Source of the DNA: Prevotellaceae bacterium
GTDB taxonomy: Bacteria; Bacteroidota; Bacteroidia; Bacteroidales; UBA932
Length of the DNA: 19,787 bases
NCBI GenBank assembly: GCA_031259655.1
Contig: JAIRLF010000165.1
Span: 1 to 19,787 of the forward strand
Direction: 5' to 3'
Below, in pieces: positions 6,492 to 14,487 of the stretch. A model generated the notes under the pieces. The model saw nothing but the letters and a program-made list of their open reading frames with translations, was not told the DNA's origin and made no database searches. The first letter of the stretch is position 1. Every line of letters starts with the position of its first letter. A program made the position numbers and the translations under genes.

Positions 6492-7262
6492 ATGAAAACT
6501 AAGGAAGACATTGTTGCCAACTGGTTGCCGAGATACACCGGTTGCCCGCTCGAAAGTTTCGGCAAATATATATTGCTCACTAATTTTAAGCGATATTTAA
6601 ACTTATTCGCAAGATGGAATAATGTGCCGATAGTCGACGAAAACGCCAATATGCCATGCGCAACGGCGGACGGAATAACGATGATTAATTTCGGAATGGG
6701 CAGCCCGAATGCAGCGATAGTTATGGACTTGTTGTCGGCAATAGAGCCGACGGCGGCGCTTTTTCTCGGAAAATGCGGAACGTTGAGAGATAAAAATAGC
6801 TTGGGCGATTTGATTTTACCCATAGCTGCGATAAGAGGCGAGGGGACTTCGAGCGACTATCTCCCGCCGGAAGTGCCGGCTCTGCCCGCGTTCAGTCTGC
6901 AACGCGCTGTTTCGTCGGCTATTAGAGATGCAGGGCTTGATTATTGGACGGGAACCGTCTACACGACCAATCGCAGGGTTTGGGAGCACGACGAGGAGTT
7001 CAAAGAGTATCTGAAAACAATACGCTGTCTGGCAGTCGATATGGAGACGGCAACGATTTTTACCGTAGGATTTGCGAATAATATAAGTACAGGCGCTTTG
7101 CTGTTAACTTCCGATATGCCAATGGTTTCAACAGGCGTCAAAACTGCCGAAAGCGACAGGGAAGTAACCGAAAAATTCGTTGATACTCATGTCAAAATCG
7201 GTATCGAAGCGCTTACGCTTATTAAACATGACGACAGGTCGATTAAACATTTAAGATTTTAA
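6492..7262 (+). CDS. amn: AMP nucleosidase (PNP/UDP phosphorylase family)
   Basis: The 256-residue protein belongs to the nucleoside phosphorylase fold and matches the short Bacteroidota form annotated as AMP nucleosidase, which splits AMP into adenine and ribose 5-phosphate. Recognisable stretches are the N-terminal EDIVANWLPRYTG, INFGMGSPNAA with the phosphate/ribose site, LFLGKCGTL, GDLILPIAAIRGEGTS, YTTNRRVWEHDEEFKEYL, and VDMETATIFTVGF, which holds the ribose-contacting ME pair, with a C-terminal IKHLRF. The ATG at 6492 was chosen over the GTG immediately before it at 6489 because family members begin MKTK. It has its own promoter and is followed after 5 bases by the kinase gene, giving a nucleotide-salvage pair. 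The substrate is taken from family knowledge. Confidence 0.9.
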   Translation: MKTKEDIVANWLPRYTGCPLESFGKYILLTNFKRYLNLFARWNNVPIVDENANMPCATADGITMINFGMGSPNAAIVMDLLSAIEPTAALFLGKCGTLRDKNSLGDLILPIAAIRGEGTSSDYLPPEVPALPAFSLQRAVSSAIRDAGLDYWTGTVYTTNRRVWEHDEEFKEYLKTIRCLAVDMETATIFTVGFANNISTGALLLTSDMPMVSTGVKTAESDREVTEKFVDTHVKIGIEALTLIKHDDRSIKHLRF

Positions 7263-7267
7263 ATATT

Positions 7268-7879
7268 ATGCATATAGCTATAGCCGGAAATATTGGTAGC
7301 GGAAAATCAACTTTGGCAACTTTGCTTGCCCGTAATTATGGCTGGGACGTCTTATACGACGAGGAAAAAGGAAATCCGTACCTTGCCGATTTTTACGAAG
7401 ACATGAGACAGTGGTCGTTCAATTTACAGATATATTTTTTACGCCGCCGATATAAAAATATTCTGGATATCAAAAACAGCAATCGCCCCGTCATACAGGA
7501 CCGTACAATCTACGAAGACGCCTGTATTTTTGCCCCGAATCTACTCGGTATGGGATTGATGTCGCTGAGAGATTTTGAAACGTATATCTCGCTGTACGAT
7601 TTGATGATGACCTTAGTGCCGCCGCCTACTTTGCTGATATATCTCAAAGCTTCGGTGCCTACTCTTGTCAAACAAATCCAAAAACGGGGACGGGAATACG
7701 AAAACAGTATACGTATCGATTATCTGCAAAGCTTGAACGACAGATACAACAAATGGATAGAATCGTACGAAAATGAATTTTTGACGATAAACGTGGACTC
7801 GGTTAATTTCTCGGAAAATTCCGAAGACCTTAGTATCGTAATAGATAAAGTTAACGCTCAATTAAATGGATTGTTCTAA
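7268..7879 (+). CDS. Deoxynucleoside kinase
   Basis: This 203-residue protein is a dNK/dCK-type kinase that phosphorylates deoxynucleosides with ATP for DNA precursor salvage. The P-loop GNIGSGKST occupies residues 7-15. The acidic pair in YDEEKGNPYL (30-39) includes the catalytic base, WSFNLQIYFLRRRY follows, and DRTIYED (78-84) is the DRS-type motif. The LID motif appears as QKRGREYE. Length is normal. It starts 5 bases after the AMP nucleosidase stop, so the two are surely co-transcribed. Whether it prefers deoxyadenosine, deoxyguanosine or pyrimidines cannot be told from the sequence. Confidence 0.92.
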   Translation: MHIAIAGNIGSGKSTLATLLARNYGWDVLYDEEKGNPYLADFYEDMRQWSFNLQIYFLRRRYKNILDIKNSNRPVIQDRTIYEDACIFAPNLLGMGLMSLRDFETYISLYDLMMTLVPPPTLLIYLKASVPTLVKQIQKRGREYENSIRIDYLQSLNDRYNKWIESYENEFLTINVDSVNFSENSEDLSIVIDKVNAQLNGLF

Positions 7880-7889
7880 AATTAAAATA

Positions 7890-8116
7890 TTTACGATTGT
7901 TGATTTACGATTTACGATTTGGCTTACGCCGGATAAATTTACGATTGTTGATTTACGATTTGGCTTACGCCGGATGAGATTTACCAGCCGGCGTTGCCCG
8001 AATCTACAATCGTAAATCGTCGATTGTTGATTTACGATTTGGCATACGCCGGATGAGATTTACCAGCCGGCGTTGCCCGAATCTAAAGTCATAAATCAAC
8101 AATCGTAAATCGTCGA
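7890..8116. repeat. Intergenic composite repeat with 79-bp duplication and hairpins
   Basis: A unit beginning GATTGTTGATTTACGATTTG occurs at 7943 and again at 8022 (period 79 bp), with a shorter copy at 7895. Each full unit holds an inverted repeat, ACGCCGG - 14 bases - CCGGCGT, at 7967-7994 and 8046-8073. Outer parts are further, less exact inverted matches: GATTTACGATTT-like on the left and AATCGTAAATC-like on the right. The same outer motif is found at 2432-2560. The region lies immediately upstream of the glnN promoter. Confidence 0.8.
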
Positions 8117-8141
8117 CATTTTCTTTGTCGAAAAAAATTGC

Positions 8142-8149
8142 TACTTTTG
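8142..8149 (+). promoter_or_regulatory. -7 box of glnN
   Basis: TACTTTTG fits TAnnTTTG and lies 21 bases before the start codon, so the leader would be about 15 bases. A TTTG at 8124-8127 is only 14 bases upstream, shorter than the 18 seen at other promoters here, so the -33 element is uncertain. Confidence 0.5.
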
Positions 8150-8170
8150 TCGAAAATTTCGTCAAAGAAT

Positions 8171-10360
8171 ATGGAGAATTTTCGTTTTAAAGCATTAGCA
8201 GAGTTGAACGGTCGTCAACCTGTTCGTTTTGAGGGGACAGACAAGGCAGTGTCGGCGTATTTTGCCGAAAATGTGTTCGATAGAGACAAGATGCGGAAGT
8301 ATCTGACACACGAGGCTTTCGAGGCTGTAGTCGAGGCAATCGACGAAGGCGCAAAAATCAACAGGAAATTTGCCGACCAAATCGCTTCGGGTATGAAATC
8401 GTGGGCTATCGAACGAGGCGTAACGCATTATACTCACTGGTTTCATCCGTTGAACGAATCGACAGCCGAAAAACATGACGCATTTTTCGAAATCACAAAA
8501 TCGGGAAATTGTATCGAAAATTTCCGCGGCGAACTGTTGATACAACAAGAACCCGACGCTTCGAGTTTTCCGAGCGGAGGACTGCGCAACACATTCGAAG
8601 CTCGCGGATATACCGCCTGGGACCCTTCGTCGCCGGCGTTTATTCACGACAAAACGCTCTGCATTCCAACGGTATTCGTCTCGTTCACCGGCGAAGCGCT
8701 CGATTTCAAAGCTCCGTTTCTCAAATCGTTGGCTGTGCTGGATAAAGCGGCTTCCGCCGTTGCGCAATATTTCGACAGGGACGTCCGTCATGTCTTTTCG
8801 ACTGTGGGCTTAGAGCAGGAATATTTTGTTGTAGAAGAGGCTCTGTATCACGCGCGCCCCGACCTGATGATGACCGGCAAAACCCTGATGGGACACGAGG
8901 CTGCGCGAAACCAACAGTTGGGCGACCACTATTTCGGCACTATCCCCGAACGCGTCGCTATGTTTATGCGCGATTTTGAGGAAGAAGCCTACCGTCTTGG
9001 TATCCCCTTGAAAACCCGGCATAACGAAGTTTCGCCGAATCAGTACGAATGCGCTCCGAATTTCGAGGAAGGAAATCTTGCCGTCGACCATAACCTGCTG
9101 TTAATGTCGATAATGAAAAATATTGCTAAACGACATAACTTACGCGTGCTTTTCCACGAAAAGCCTTATATGAACGTCAATGGCTCGGGAAAACACTGTA
9201 ACTGGTCTTTAGCTTCCGACCAGGGCGTCAATTTGTTGTCGCCCGGGAAGACGCCGCGAAATAACTTGCAGTTTCTTACGTTCTTTATATGCACAATCCG
9301 CGCTGTGCACGAACATGGTCTGCTGTTGATGTCGAGCGTCACCAATCTCAGTAACTATCAACGGTTAGGCACTTGTGAAGCTCCGCCTCCAATAATGTCG
9401 GTGTTTATCGGAGAGACCTTGCAAAAGGTACTTAACTCATTAGAAGAGAAAATCCCTAATAAGAAAATGACGCCCGACGAAAAAACCGAACTGAAACTCG
9501 ACGTCGTCGGCAAAATACCTGAAATCATGCCCGACACAACCGACCGCAACAGAACCTCGCCGTTTACGTTCTCGGGTAACCGTTTCGAGTTCAGGGCTGT
9601 CGGCGCGAGCAGCAATTGCGCCGCTTCGCTGTTGATTCTTAATACGGCGGTGGCGCAACAACTGAATATTTTCAAAACCGAAGTGGATGAACTTATCGAA
9701 AAAAATGTCAAAAAAGATGAAGCTATACTTCAAGTCTTACGTTCGTTTATCGTGAAGTCGAAAAATATCCTTTTCGCCGGAAATAGTTATTCGGAGGAAT
9801 GGCGTAAAGAGGCGGAAAAACGGGGGCTCGGTATAATCGACAGTATTACTGATGCGTTTAAAACTTATCTCAACCCGAAATCGATAAAACTGCTGACCGA
9901 ATCGGGCGTGCTCTCGAAACGGGAACTTGAATCGCGATACGAAATCAAAAACGAAACATTCTTGAAAAAATTACAGATAGAATCCCGTGTGTTAGGCGAT
10001 TTGGCTTTGAACCATATTATTCCTACAGCTATCCAATATCAAAACATTCTTATTCAAAATGTTCAGGGTCTCAAAGGATTATTCGGCGAAAAAGCTTCCG
10101 AAATGATTATCCCGCAAATGAGAGCTTTAGAAAAAATATCCCGACACGTCAAAGAAATAAACATCAAAGTCTATCAGATGATTGACGAACGGAAAAAAGC
10201 CAATGCTATCGACGATACGGTAAAACGGGCAGAAACATACTTTATTAATGTCCTCCCTTTTTTAGACAGTATCAGATACCATATCGACAAGCTGGAAATG
10301 ATTATCGACGACGAACTTTGGCCCATGCCGAAATACAGGGAACTGCTGTTTTTCCATTAA
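8171..10360 (+). CDS. glnN: Glutamine synthetase type III
   Basis: GSIII forms glutamine from glutamate, ammonia and ATP and is the main glutamine synthetase of many Bacteroidota. Starting at the ATG at 8171 the protein has 729 residues, the length I recall for GSIII of this phylum; an upstream in-frame TTG at 8138 would run through the -7 box and is rejected. Motifs include GLEQEYF (213-219) with metal-binding glutamates, RHNEVSPNQYECAP (283-296), NGSGKHCNWS (337-346) in the nucleotide/glutamate site, and further on RNRTSPFTFSGNRFEFRAVGAS. The long helical C-terminal part is typical of type III. The gene has its own promoter and stands alone, with no adjacent glnK/amtB or gltBD. Confidence 0.97.
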   Translation: MENFRFKALAELNGRQPVRFEGTDKAVSAYFAENVFDRDKMRKYLTHEAFEAVVEAIDEGAKINRKFADQIASGMKSWAIERGVTHYTHWFHPLNESTAEKHDAFFEITKSGNCIENFRGELLIQQEPDASSFPSGGLRNTFEARGYTAWDPSSPAFIHDKTLCIPTVFVSFTGEALDFKAPFLKSLAVLDKAASAVAQYFDRDVRHVFSTVGLEQEYFVVEEALYHARPDLMMTGKTLMGHEAARNQQLGDHYFGTIPERVAMFMRDFEEEAYRLGIPLKTRHNEVSPNQYECAPNFEEGNLAVDHNLLLMSIMKNIAKRHNLRVLFHEKPYMNVNGSGKHCNWSLASDQGVNLLSPGKTPRNNLQFLTFFICTIRAVHEHGLLLMSSVTNLSNYQRLGTCEAPPPIMSVFIGETLQKVLNSLEEKIPNKKMTPDEKTELKLDVVGKIPEIMPDTTDRNRTSPFTFSGNRFEFRAVGASSNCAASLLILNTAVAQQLNIFKTEVDELIEKNVKKDEAILQVLRSFIVKSKNILFAGNSYSEEWRKEAEKRGLGIIDSITDAFKTYLNPKSIKLLTESGVLSKRELESRYEIKNETFLKKLQIESRVLGDLALNHIIPTAIQYQNILIQNVQGLKGLFGEKASEMIIPQMRALEKISRHVKEINIKVYQMIDERKKANAIDDTVKRAETYFINVLPFLDSIRYHIDKLEMIIDDELWPMPKYRELLFFH

Positions 10361-10488
10361 TGGACGAGCGCTTTCCGCACACAGATGACGCAGATTGGAG
10401 AGATTTGCACAGATGCATCCCCAAAAAGCGACGAAGTCAGGAGTGCGTCAGCCACTATTAGTTCTTAACTTTTAGTTCTTAGTTTTTT
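10361..10488. other. Spacer with ACAGAT/ACGCAGAT and TTAGTTCTTA repeats
   Basis: No gene is visible. At 10378-10415 the string CACACAGATGACGCAGATT is followed by GCACAGATGC, resembling a degenerate motif often scattered between bacterial genes. At 10458-10482 TTAGTTCTTA is repeated directly with a 14-base period. No T-rich hairpin terminator follows glnN. Confidence 0.45.
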
Positions 10489-10504
10489 TTGTACGTTTGT
10501 ACAA
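10489..10504 (+). promoter_or_regulatory. Inverted repeat overlapping the -7 box of recG
   Basis: TTGTAC-GTTT-GTACAA is a perfect inverted repeat, flanked on both sides by T-runs. The TACGTTTG inside it (10492-10499) matches TAnnTTTG, and TTTT stands at the -33 position. The arrangement would suit an operator covering the promoter. The start codon of recG is 53 bases beyond the box. Confidence 0.45.
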
Positions 10505-10552
10505 TTTTTTTTGACACATGTATACGGAGACAGCGATTTGAATTGATTTGAT

Positions 10553-12673
10553 ATGAGCGATTTTAAGGAAGATATTCTTAATACTAAAATAATGTATTTG
10601 CCCGGTGTGGGTCCGAAAAAAGCGGAAATATTGTTTGGCGAATTGGAGATTGAGACTTTCAAAGACCTGCTTTACTATTTTCCTTTTCGATATATCGACC
10701 GTACACGTTTCTACACCGTTAGGGAAATTAACCCCGAATTGTCCTACATTCAGTTGTATGGCGAAGTTGTTTCGGTCAGGTTCGAAGGGAAGGAGAAAGG
10801 CAAGAAACGGCTCGTTTGCCGGTTCACCGACGGTACGGGAAGCATTGACCTTGTGTTCTTTCAAGGTTTGACATGGATAAAAGACAAAATCAAACCGGCG
10901 ACAAAATATGTAGTATTCGGTAAACCGAACCTGTTTAACGGACAAATCAATATGGTACATCCCGAGGTCAACATCCCCGAAACGGAAAATCCCGGCGCTT
11001 TTTCGACAAATATCAACGGAATCTACAGCTCGACCGAAAAATTGCGTAACAGCTATATGGAAAACAAAGTGATTGTGAAATTTATGTATAATCTTCTCAA
11101 TCTCGTTCTGAACAAAATCCCGGAAACCCTTCCCGATTATCTTATTGAGCAATATAAACTGATGCCCTTGCCCGAAGCCTTGCTTAATATCCATTTTCCT
11201 CAAAATCAGGACTTGCTTGTCCGGGCGCGTAACCGTCTGCAATTCGACGAACTGTTTTATATCCAACTTGGGATATTGCGCCATAGAACGGCGAGAGTGA
11301 AAGCTAATCAGGGATTTGTCTTCGACAAAGTCGGAGAACGGTTCAATTATTTTTTCGAAAATAATCTTCCTTTTCCTCTCACTTCGGCGCAGAAAAGAGT
11401 GGTTCGCGAGATGAGGCGCGACATGGGTAGCGGCAAGCAAATGAACCGCTTGTTGCAGGGCGACGTGGGTAGCGGCAAGACACTGGTTGCCTTGATGATT
11501 ATGCTTATTGCGGCCGATAACGGATTTCAGTCGTGCATAATGGCGCCTACCGAAATATTGGCTGCTCAACATTTTTCGTCCGTTGTGCAGTTTTTGAACG
11601 GAATGGACGTCAAAGTAAGCCTGTTGACCGGCTCGACGAAAAAATCGAAGCGCGTCATTCTCTATAACGAATTGGCTAAAGGAACAATAGATATCCTTAT
11701 CGGTACTCATGCCTTGATAGAGGATGATGTGCAGTTCAAAAATCTCGGATTGGCGGTGATTGACGAACAGCATCGTTTTGGAGTTGAACAGAGGGCGAAG
11801 TTGTGGAATAAATCGAAAACCCATCCGCACATCATGGTGATGACGGCTACTCCCATACCGCGAACGCTGGCTATGACCGTGTACGGCGATTTGGATGTGT
11901 CGATTATCGACGAATTGCCTCCCGGCAGAAAACCGGTGAAAACATTGACGTTCAACGACAGTCGACGATTGCATGTGTTCGGTTTTCTGAAAGAACAGAT
12001 AAAACAGGGACGTCAAATATATATTGTGTATCCTCTGATAAAGGAATCGGAAACAATGGATTACAAATATCTCGAAGATGGATACGAGAGTATTGTGCGC
12101 GCTTTTCCTCCTCCCGAATATGTCACTGTCGTGGTGCACGGCAAAATGAAATCGGCGGACAAGGATTTTTCGATGAACCTGTTCGTCTCCGGCAAGGCTA
12201 ATATCATGATTGCCACTTCGGTTATCGAAGTGGGCGTAAATGTTCCGAATGCAACGGTGATGGTTATCGAAAGCGCCGAACGCTTTGGTCTTGCACAGTT
12301 GCATCAATTGCGGGGACGTGTCGGCAGAGGCGCCGACCAATCGTATTGCCTGATGATGGCAGGTTACAAACTGAGTAAAGAATCGCGTAAACGACTGGAA
12401 TTGATGGTCGCAACTAACGACGGGTTCAAAATTGCCGAAGAAGATATGAAGATGCGGGGACCGGGAGATATCGAAGGCACTCAGCAAAGCGGTCTCCCGT
12501 TTAAACTGCGAATAACCGATTTGAGTAAAGACGGCGACATGCTCGAGGCAGTGAGAAAAATTGTCGAATCTGTCCTGAGTAAAGACCCCGACCTCAGTAA
12601 CGACGAAAATAAAACGCTGAAAACAAATCTCGAAAATGCCGATTCGCAAAAAAAATTCAGTGCGATATCGTAA
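10553..12673 (+). CDS. recG: ATP-dependent DNA helicase RecG
   Basis: RecG remodels stalled replication forks and branched recombination intermediates. The 706-residue protein shows the N-terminal wedge/OB domain (about 1-160, with YLPGVGPKKAEIL at 15-27 and IQLYGEVVSV near 66-75). The helicase core follows, with Walker A GDVGSGKT at 303-310, the DEQH box VIDEQHRFGVEQR starting at 402, MTATPIPRTLAMTVYGDLDVS as motif III and neighbour, and the second RecA lobe ending in LRGRVGRGADQSYC. The C-terminal MRGPGDIEGTQQSGLP is characteristic of RecG. Length is typical. The start MSDFKEDIL at 10553 is the first ATG in frame. A very long open frame on the opposite strand is a by-product of codon use. 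Confidence 0.97.
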   Translation: MSDFKEDILNTKIMYLPGVGPKKAEILFGELEIETFKDLLYYFPFRYIDRTRFYTVREINPELSYIQLYGEVVSVRFEGKEKGKKRLVCRFTDGTGSIDLVFFQGLTWIKDKIKPATKYVVFGKPNLFNGQINMVHPEVNIPETENPGAFSTNINGIYSSTEKLRNSYMENKVIVKFMYNLLNLVLNKIPETLPDYLIEQYKLMPLPEALLNIHFPQNQDLLVRARNRLQFDELFYIQLGILRHRTARVKANQGFVFDKVGERFNYFFENNLPFPLTSAQKRVVREMRRDMGSGKQMNRLLQGDVGSGKTLVALMIMLIAADNGFQSCIMAPTEILAAQHFSSVVQFLNGMDVKVSLLTGSTKKSKRVILYNELAKGTIDILIGTHALIEDDVQFKNLGLAVIDEQHRFGVEQRAKLWNKSKTHPHIMVMTATPIPRTLAMTVYGDLDVSIIDELPPGRKPVKTLTFNDSRRLHVFGFLKEQIKQGRQIYIVYPLIKESETMDYKYLEDGYESIVRAFPPPEYVTVVVHGKMKSADKDFSMNLFVSGKANIMIATSVIEVGVNVPNATVMVIESAERFGLAQLHQLRGRVGRGADQSYCLMMAGYKLSKESRKRLELMVATNDGFKIAEEDMKMRGPGDIEGTQQSGLPFKLRITDLSKDGDMLEAVRKIVESVLSKDPDLSNDENKTLKTNLENADSQKKFSAIS

Positions 12674-12768
12674 ACCATTAGTCGGCTTAAATTTGTTATT
12701 ATTCAATTAATTACAAAACGTCCATTGGGATATGCCGGTTAATTACAGATATAAAATTGTAAAAAAAA

Positions 12769-12798
12769 TTTGCAGAACAAAAAAAAGCAGTATCTTTG
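12769..12798 (+). promoter_or_regulatory. Bacteroidota -33/-7 promoter of metK
   Basis: TTTG at 12769-12772 and TATCTTTG at 12791-12798, 18 bases apart, are an exact consensus match. The predicted start near 12805 leaves a leader of about 100 bases, much longer than at amn or glnN. Confidence 0.75.
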
Positions 12799-12799
12799 C

Positions 12800-12866
12800 G
12801 GCGTGGAAAAATTTGGCTGCTTGCGACCACAGTAAAAAAATGCTAAAACGTGTTCTACTGTATTTT
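12800..12866 (+). promoter_or_regulatory. metK leader, possible SAM-II-like riboswitch
   Basis: The leader contains, in order, GTGG (12803-12806), ATTTGG, CTTGC, CCAC (12827-12830, complementary to GTGG), an A-rich stretch and TGCTAAAA (12841-12848). The order and spacing of AUUU, UUGC, a closing stem and GCUAAA recall the SAM-II aptamer core as I remember it. The P1 stem is only 4 bp, and I could not find a convincing second pseudoknot stem. A competing stem, ACAGTA (12829-12834) with TACTGT (12856-12861), is followed by ATTTTT and overlaps the first stem. The call rests on partial motif agreement and on the position before a SAM synthetase gene. Confidence 0.35.
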
Positions 12867-12904
12867 TCCCCTGTTATTTTTTTATTAATTTATTAATTCA
12901 TAGT

Positions 12905-14173
12905 ATGATGGATACATATTTATTTACTTCGGAGTCGGTATCGGAAGGACATCCCGATAAAATTGCCGACCAAATTTCCGACGCTCTCTTAGACGATTTT
13001 TTGCGTCGGGATGCAGAATCTAAAGTAGCTTGTGAAACTCTTGTAACCACAGGCTTGGTGGTGTTAAGCGGAGAGGTGAACTCTAAAGCTTATGTTGATG
13101 TTCAAACAACAGCGCGCAAAGTAATCGAAAATATCGGTTACACAAGCGACAAATATCGTTTCGACGCGCAATCCTGCGGCGTGATTTCGACGATACACGA
13201 ACAGTCGCCCGACATTAATCAGGGTGTCGTCCAAAAAGACAAAGAAGAACAAGGCGCCGGCGACCAGGGCTTGATGTTCGGTTATGCTATCAACGAAACG
13301 GAAGAATACATGCCCCTGCCGCTTACTCTTTCGCACGCAATTGTCCGCGAACTTGCGACAATACGCAAAGAAAAAAAGCAAATGCTCTATTTGCGCCCCG
13401 ACTCGAAATCGCAGGTTACTGTCGAATACGACCTCAACAATAAGGCGGTCAAAATTCACACTATCGTTGTCTCTACTCAACACGACGACTTCGACGAAGA
13501 CGAAGCGATGTCGAAAAAAATCCGCGAAGATGTGGCAAACATCCTTATCCCGCGGGTAAAAAGCCTGTTCCCCGAAAAAATACAGACGCTGTTTAAAGAC
13601 GACTATATCTTGCACGTGAACCCTACCGGCAAGTTTGTAATCGGTGGACCTCACGGCGATACGGGTTTGACCGGCAGGAAAATCATCGTCGATACCTACG
13701 GGGGAAAAGGCGCGCACGGCGGCGGAGCGTTTTCGGGCAAAGACCCGTCGAAAGTCGACCGTTCGGCTGCATACGCCGCTCGTTACATCGCAAAAAATAT
13801 GGTAGCCGCAGGCGTTGCCGACGAAGTCCTGGTTCAGATAGCTTATGCCATAGGCATCGCAAAACCTGTCAGCATAAATATCAACACTTACGGCACCTCG
13901 AAATTGAACATCTCCGACATAGAAATCGGTGAGATAATAAACAAAATCTTCGGCAACGACTTGCGTCCGGCTAAAATTATCGAACGTTTCGCCCTCAAAA
14001 ATCCAATCTACGAACCGACAGCCTCTTATGGTCATTTCGGAAGAGCTTCATACTTAGGAAAAGCGAAATTTATTGACGATAACGGTAATGAAATAAGTAA
14101 AGAAATCGAATTTTTTACTTGGGAAAAAACAGATTCTATAAACGAAATCAAAAAAGCATTCGGATTGGCGTAA
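12905..14173 (+). CDS. metK: S-adenosylmethionine synthetase
   Basis: MetK makes S-adenosylmethionine from methionine and ATP. The 422-residue protein has the signature GHPDK (15-19), GAGDQG (117-122) with the ATP-binding aspartate, and the P-loop-like [14 protein letters not shown] (272-285), followed by [13 protein letters not shown]. It is longer than the approximately 384-residue E. coli enzyme, as I expect for the Bacteroidota form, with a C-terminal extension ending in [19 protein letters not shown]. Translation could start at either of two adjacent ATGs (12905 or 12908). The gene has its own promoter, a long structured leader and a strong terminator, so it is a single-gene unit. Its product is also the methyl donor for the methyltransferase encoded next. 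Confidence 0.97.
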   Translation: MMDTYLFTSESVSEGHPDKIADQISDALLDDFLRRDAESKVACETLVTTGLVVLSGEVNSKAYVDVQTTARKVIENIGYTSDKYRFDAQSCGVISTIHEQSPDINQGVVQKDKEEQGAGDQGLMFGYAINETEEYMPLPLTLSHAIVRELATIRKEKKQMLYLRPDSKSQVTVEYDLNNKAVKIHTIVVSTQHDDFDEDEAMSKKIREDVANILIPRVKSLFPEKIQTLFKDDYILHVNPTGKFVIGGPHGDTGLTGRKIIVDTYGGKGAHGGGAFSGKDPSKVDRSAAYAARYIAKNMVAAGVADEVLVQIAYAIGIAKPVSININTYGTSKLNISDIEIGEIINKIFGNDLRPAKIIERFALKNPIYEPTASYGHFGRASYLGKAKFIDDNGNEISKEIEFFTWEKTDSINEIKKAFGLA

Positions 14174-14200
14174 ATATTTGATTTAAAAATAATACTAAAA

Positions 14201-14244
14201 GGGGATAAAATCAATTCAAGTTGCGATTTTATCCCTGTTTTTTT
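14201..14244 (+). terminator. Rho-independent terminator of metK
   Basis: GGGATAAAATC (14202-14212) and GATTTTATCCC (14225-14235) form a perfect 11-bp stem with a 12-base loop, followed by TGTTTTTTT. It starts 28 bases after the metK stop. Confidence 0.9.
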
Positions 14245-14343
14245 GTGGCGATTGAGAATGAAAAAATTACAGATGGTAATGCCGGCGTCCTCGACGTAGT
14301 CAAATGCCACCAAATCGAACTTCAAAAGAATGTTTATAGCTAA
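14236..14343 (+). pseudogene. Possible gene fragment between metK and the methyltransferase
   Basis: After the terminator, a short stretch reads without a stop as VAIENEKITDGNAGVLDVV followed by KCHQIELQKNVYS and TAA at 14341-14343, using codons like those of the neighbouring genes. There is no start codon and no complete domain, so it would be the C-terminal remnant of a lost gene. The opposite strand of the same stretch also reads openly (MKFDLVAFDYVEDAG... from 14325), so the strand is uncertain. I do not recognise a family, and chance remains possible. Confidence 0.25.
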
Positions 14344-14350
14344 ATTTTTT

Positions 14351-14384
14351 CACTTTTTTAAAGATTTCACATCTTTAGAGAGTG
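14351..14384. promoter_or_regulatory. Inverted repeat upstream of the methyltransferase gene
   Basis: TAAAGAT - TTCAC - ATCTTTA is a perfect 7-bp inverted repeat, extended outward by CACT and AGTG with a few mismatches between. It lies about 100 bases before the methyltransferase start. It could be an operator or a hairpin in the leader. No clear -33/-7 promoter was found between it and the gene. Confidence 0.4.
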
Positions 14385-14487
14385 AATTTTCGTCATTTTT
14401 TTCATTCTTTTTGTGCGGTAAGCCAAAGAATTTAAGTCTGTATTTTAGAAAGTTAGAGAAAACATCACTCAAATAGAGAAAAAAAAT

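Noticed and set aside
10472..12706. Very long open frame of 744 codons on the minus strand
   Set aside because: It is antisense to recG, whose motifs are complete. The product is rich in F, H and R with no domain, as expected when the sense gene avoids TTA, CTA and TCA codons.
13064..14035. 323-codon open frame on the minus strand
   Set aside because: It is a shadow of metK, which has all family motifs; the antisense product shows no recognisable domain.
14032..14325. 97-codon minus-strand frame across the end of metK
   Set aside because: Most of it is antisense to metK and to the terminator stem. Only the first 25 or so codons look coding-like, and they are recorded as a possible fragment of uncertain strand.
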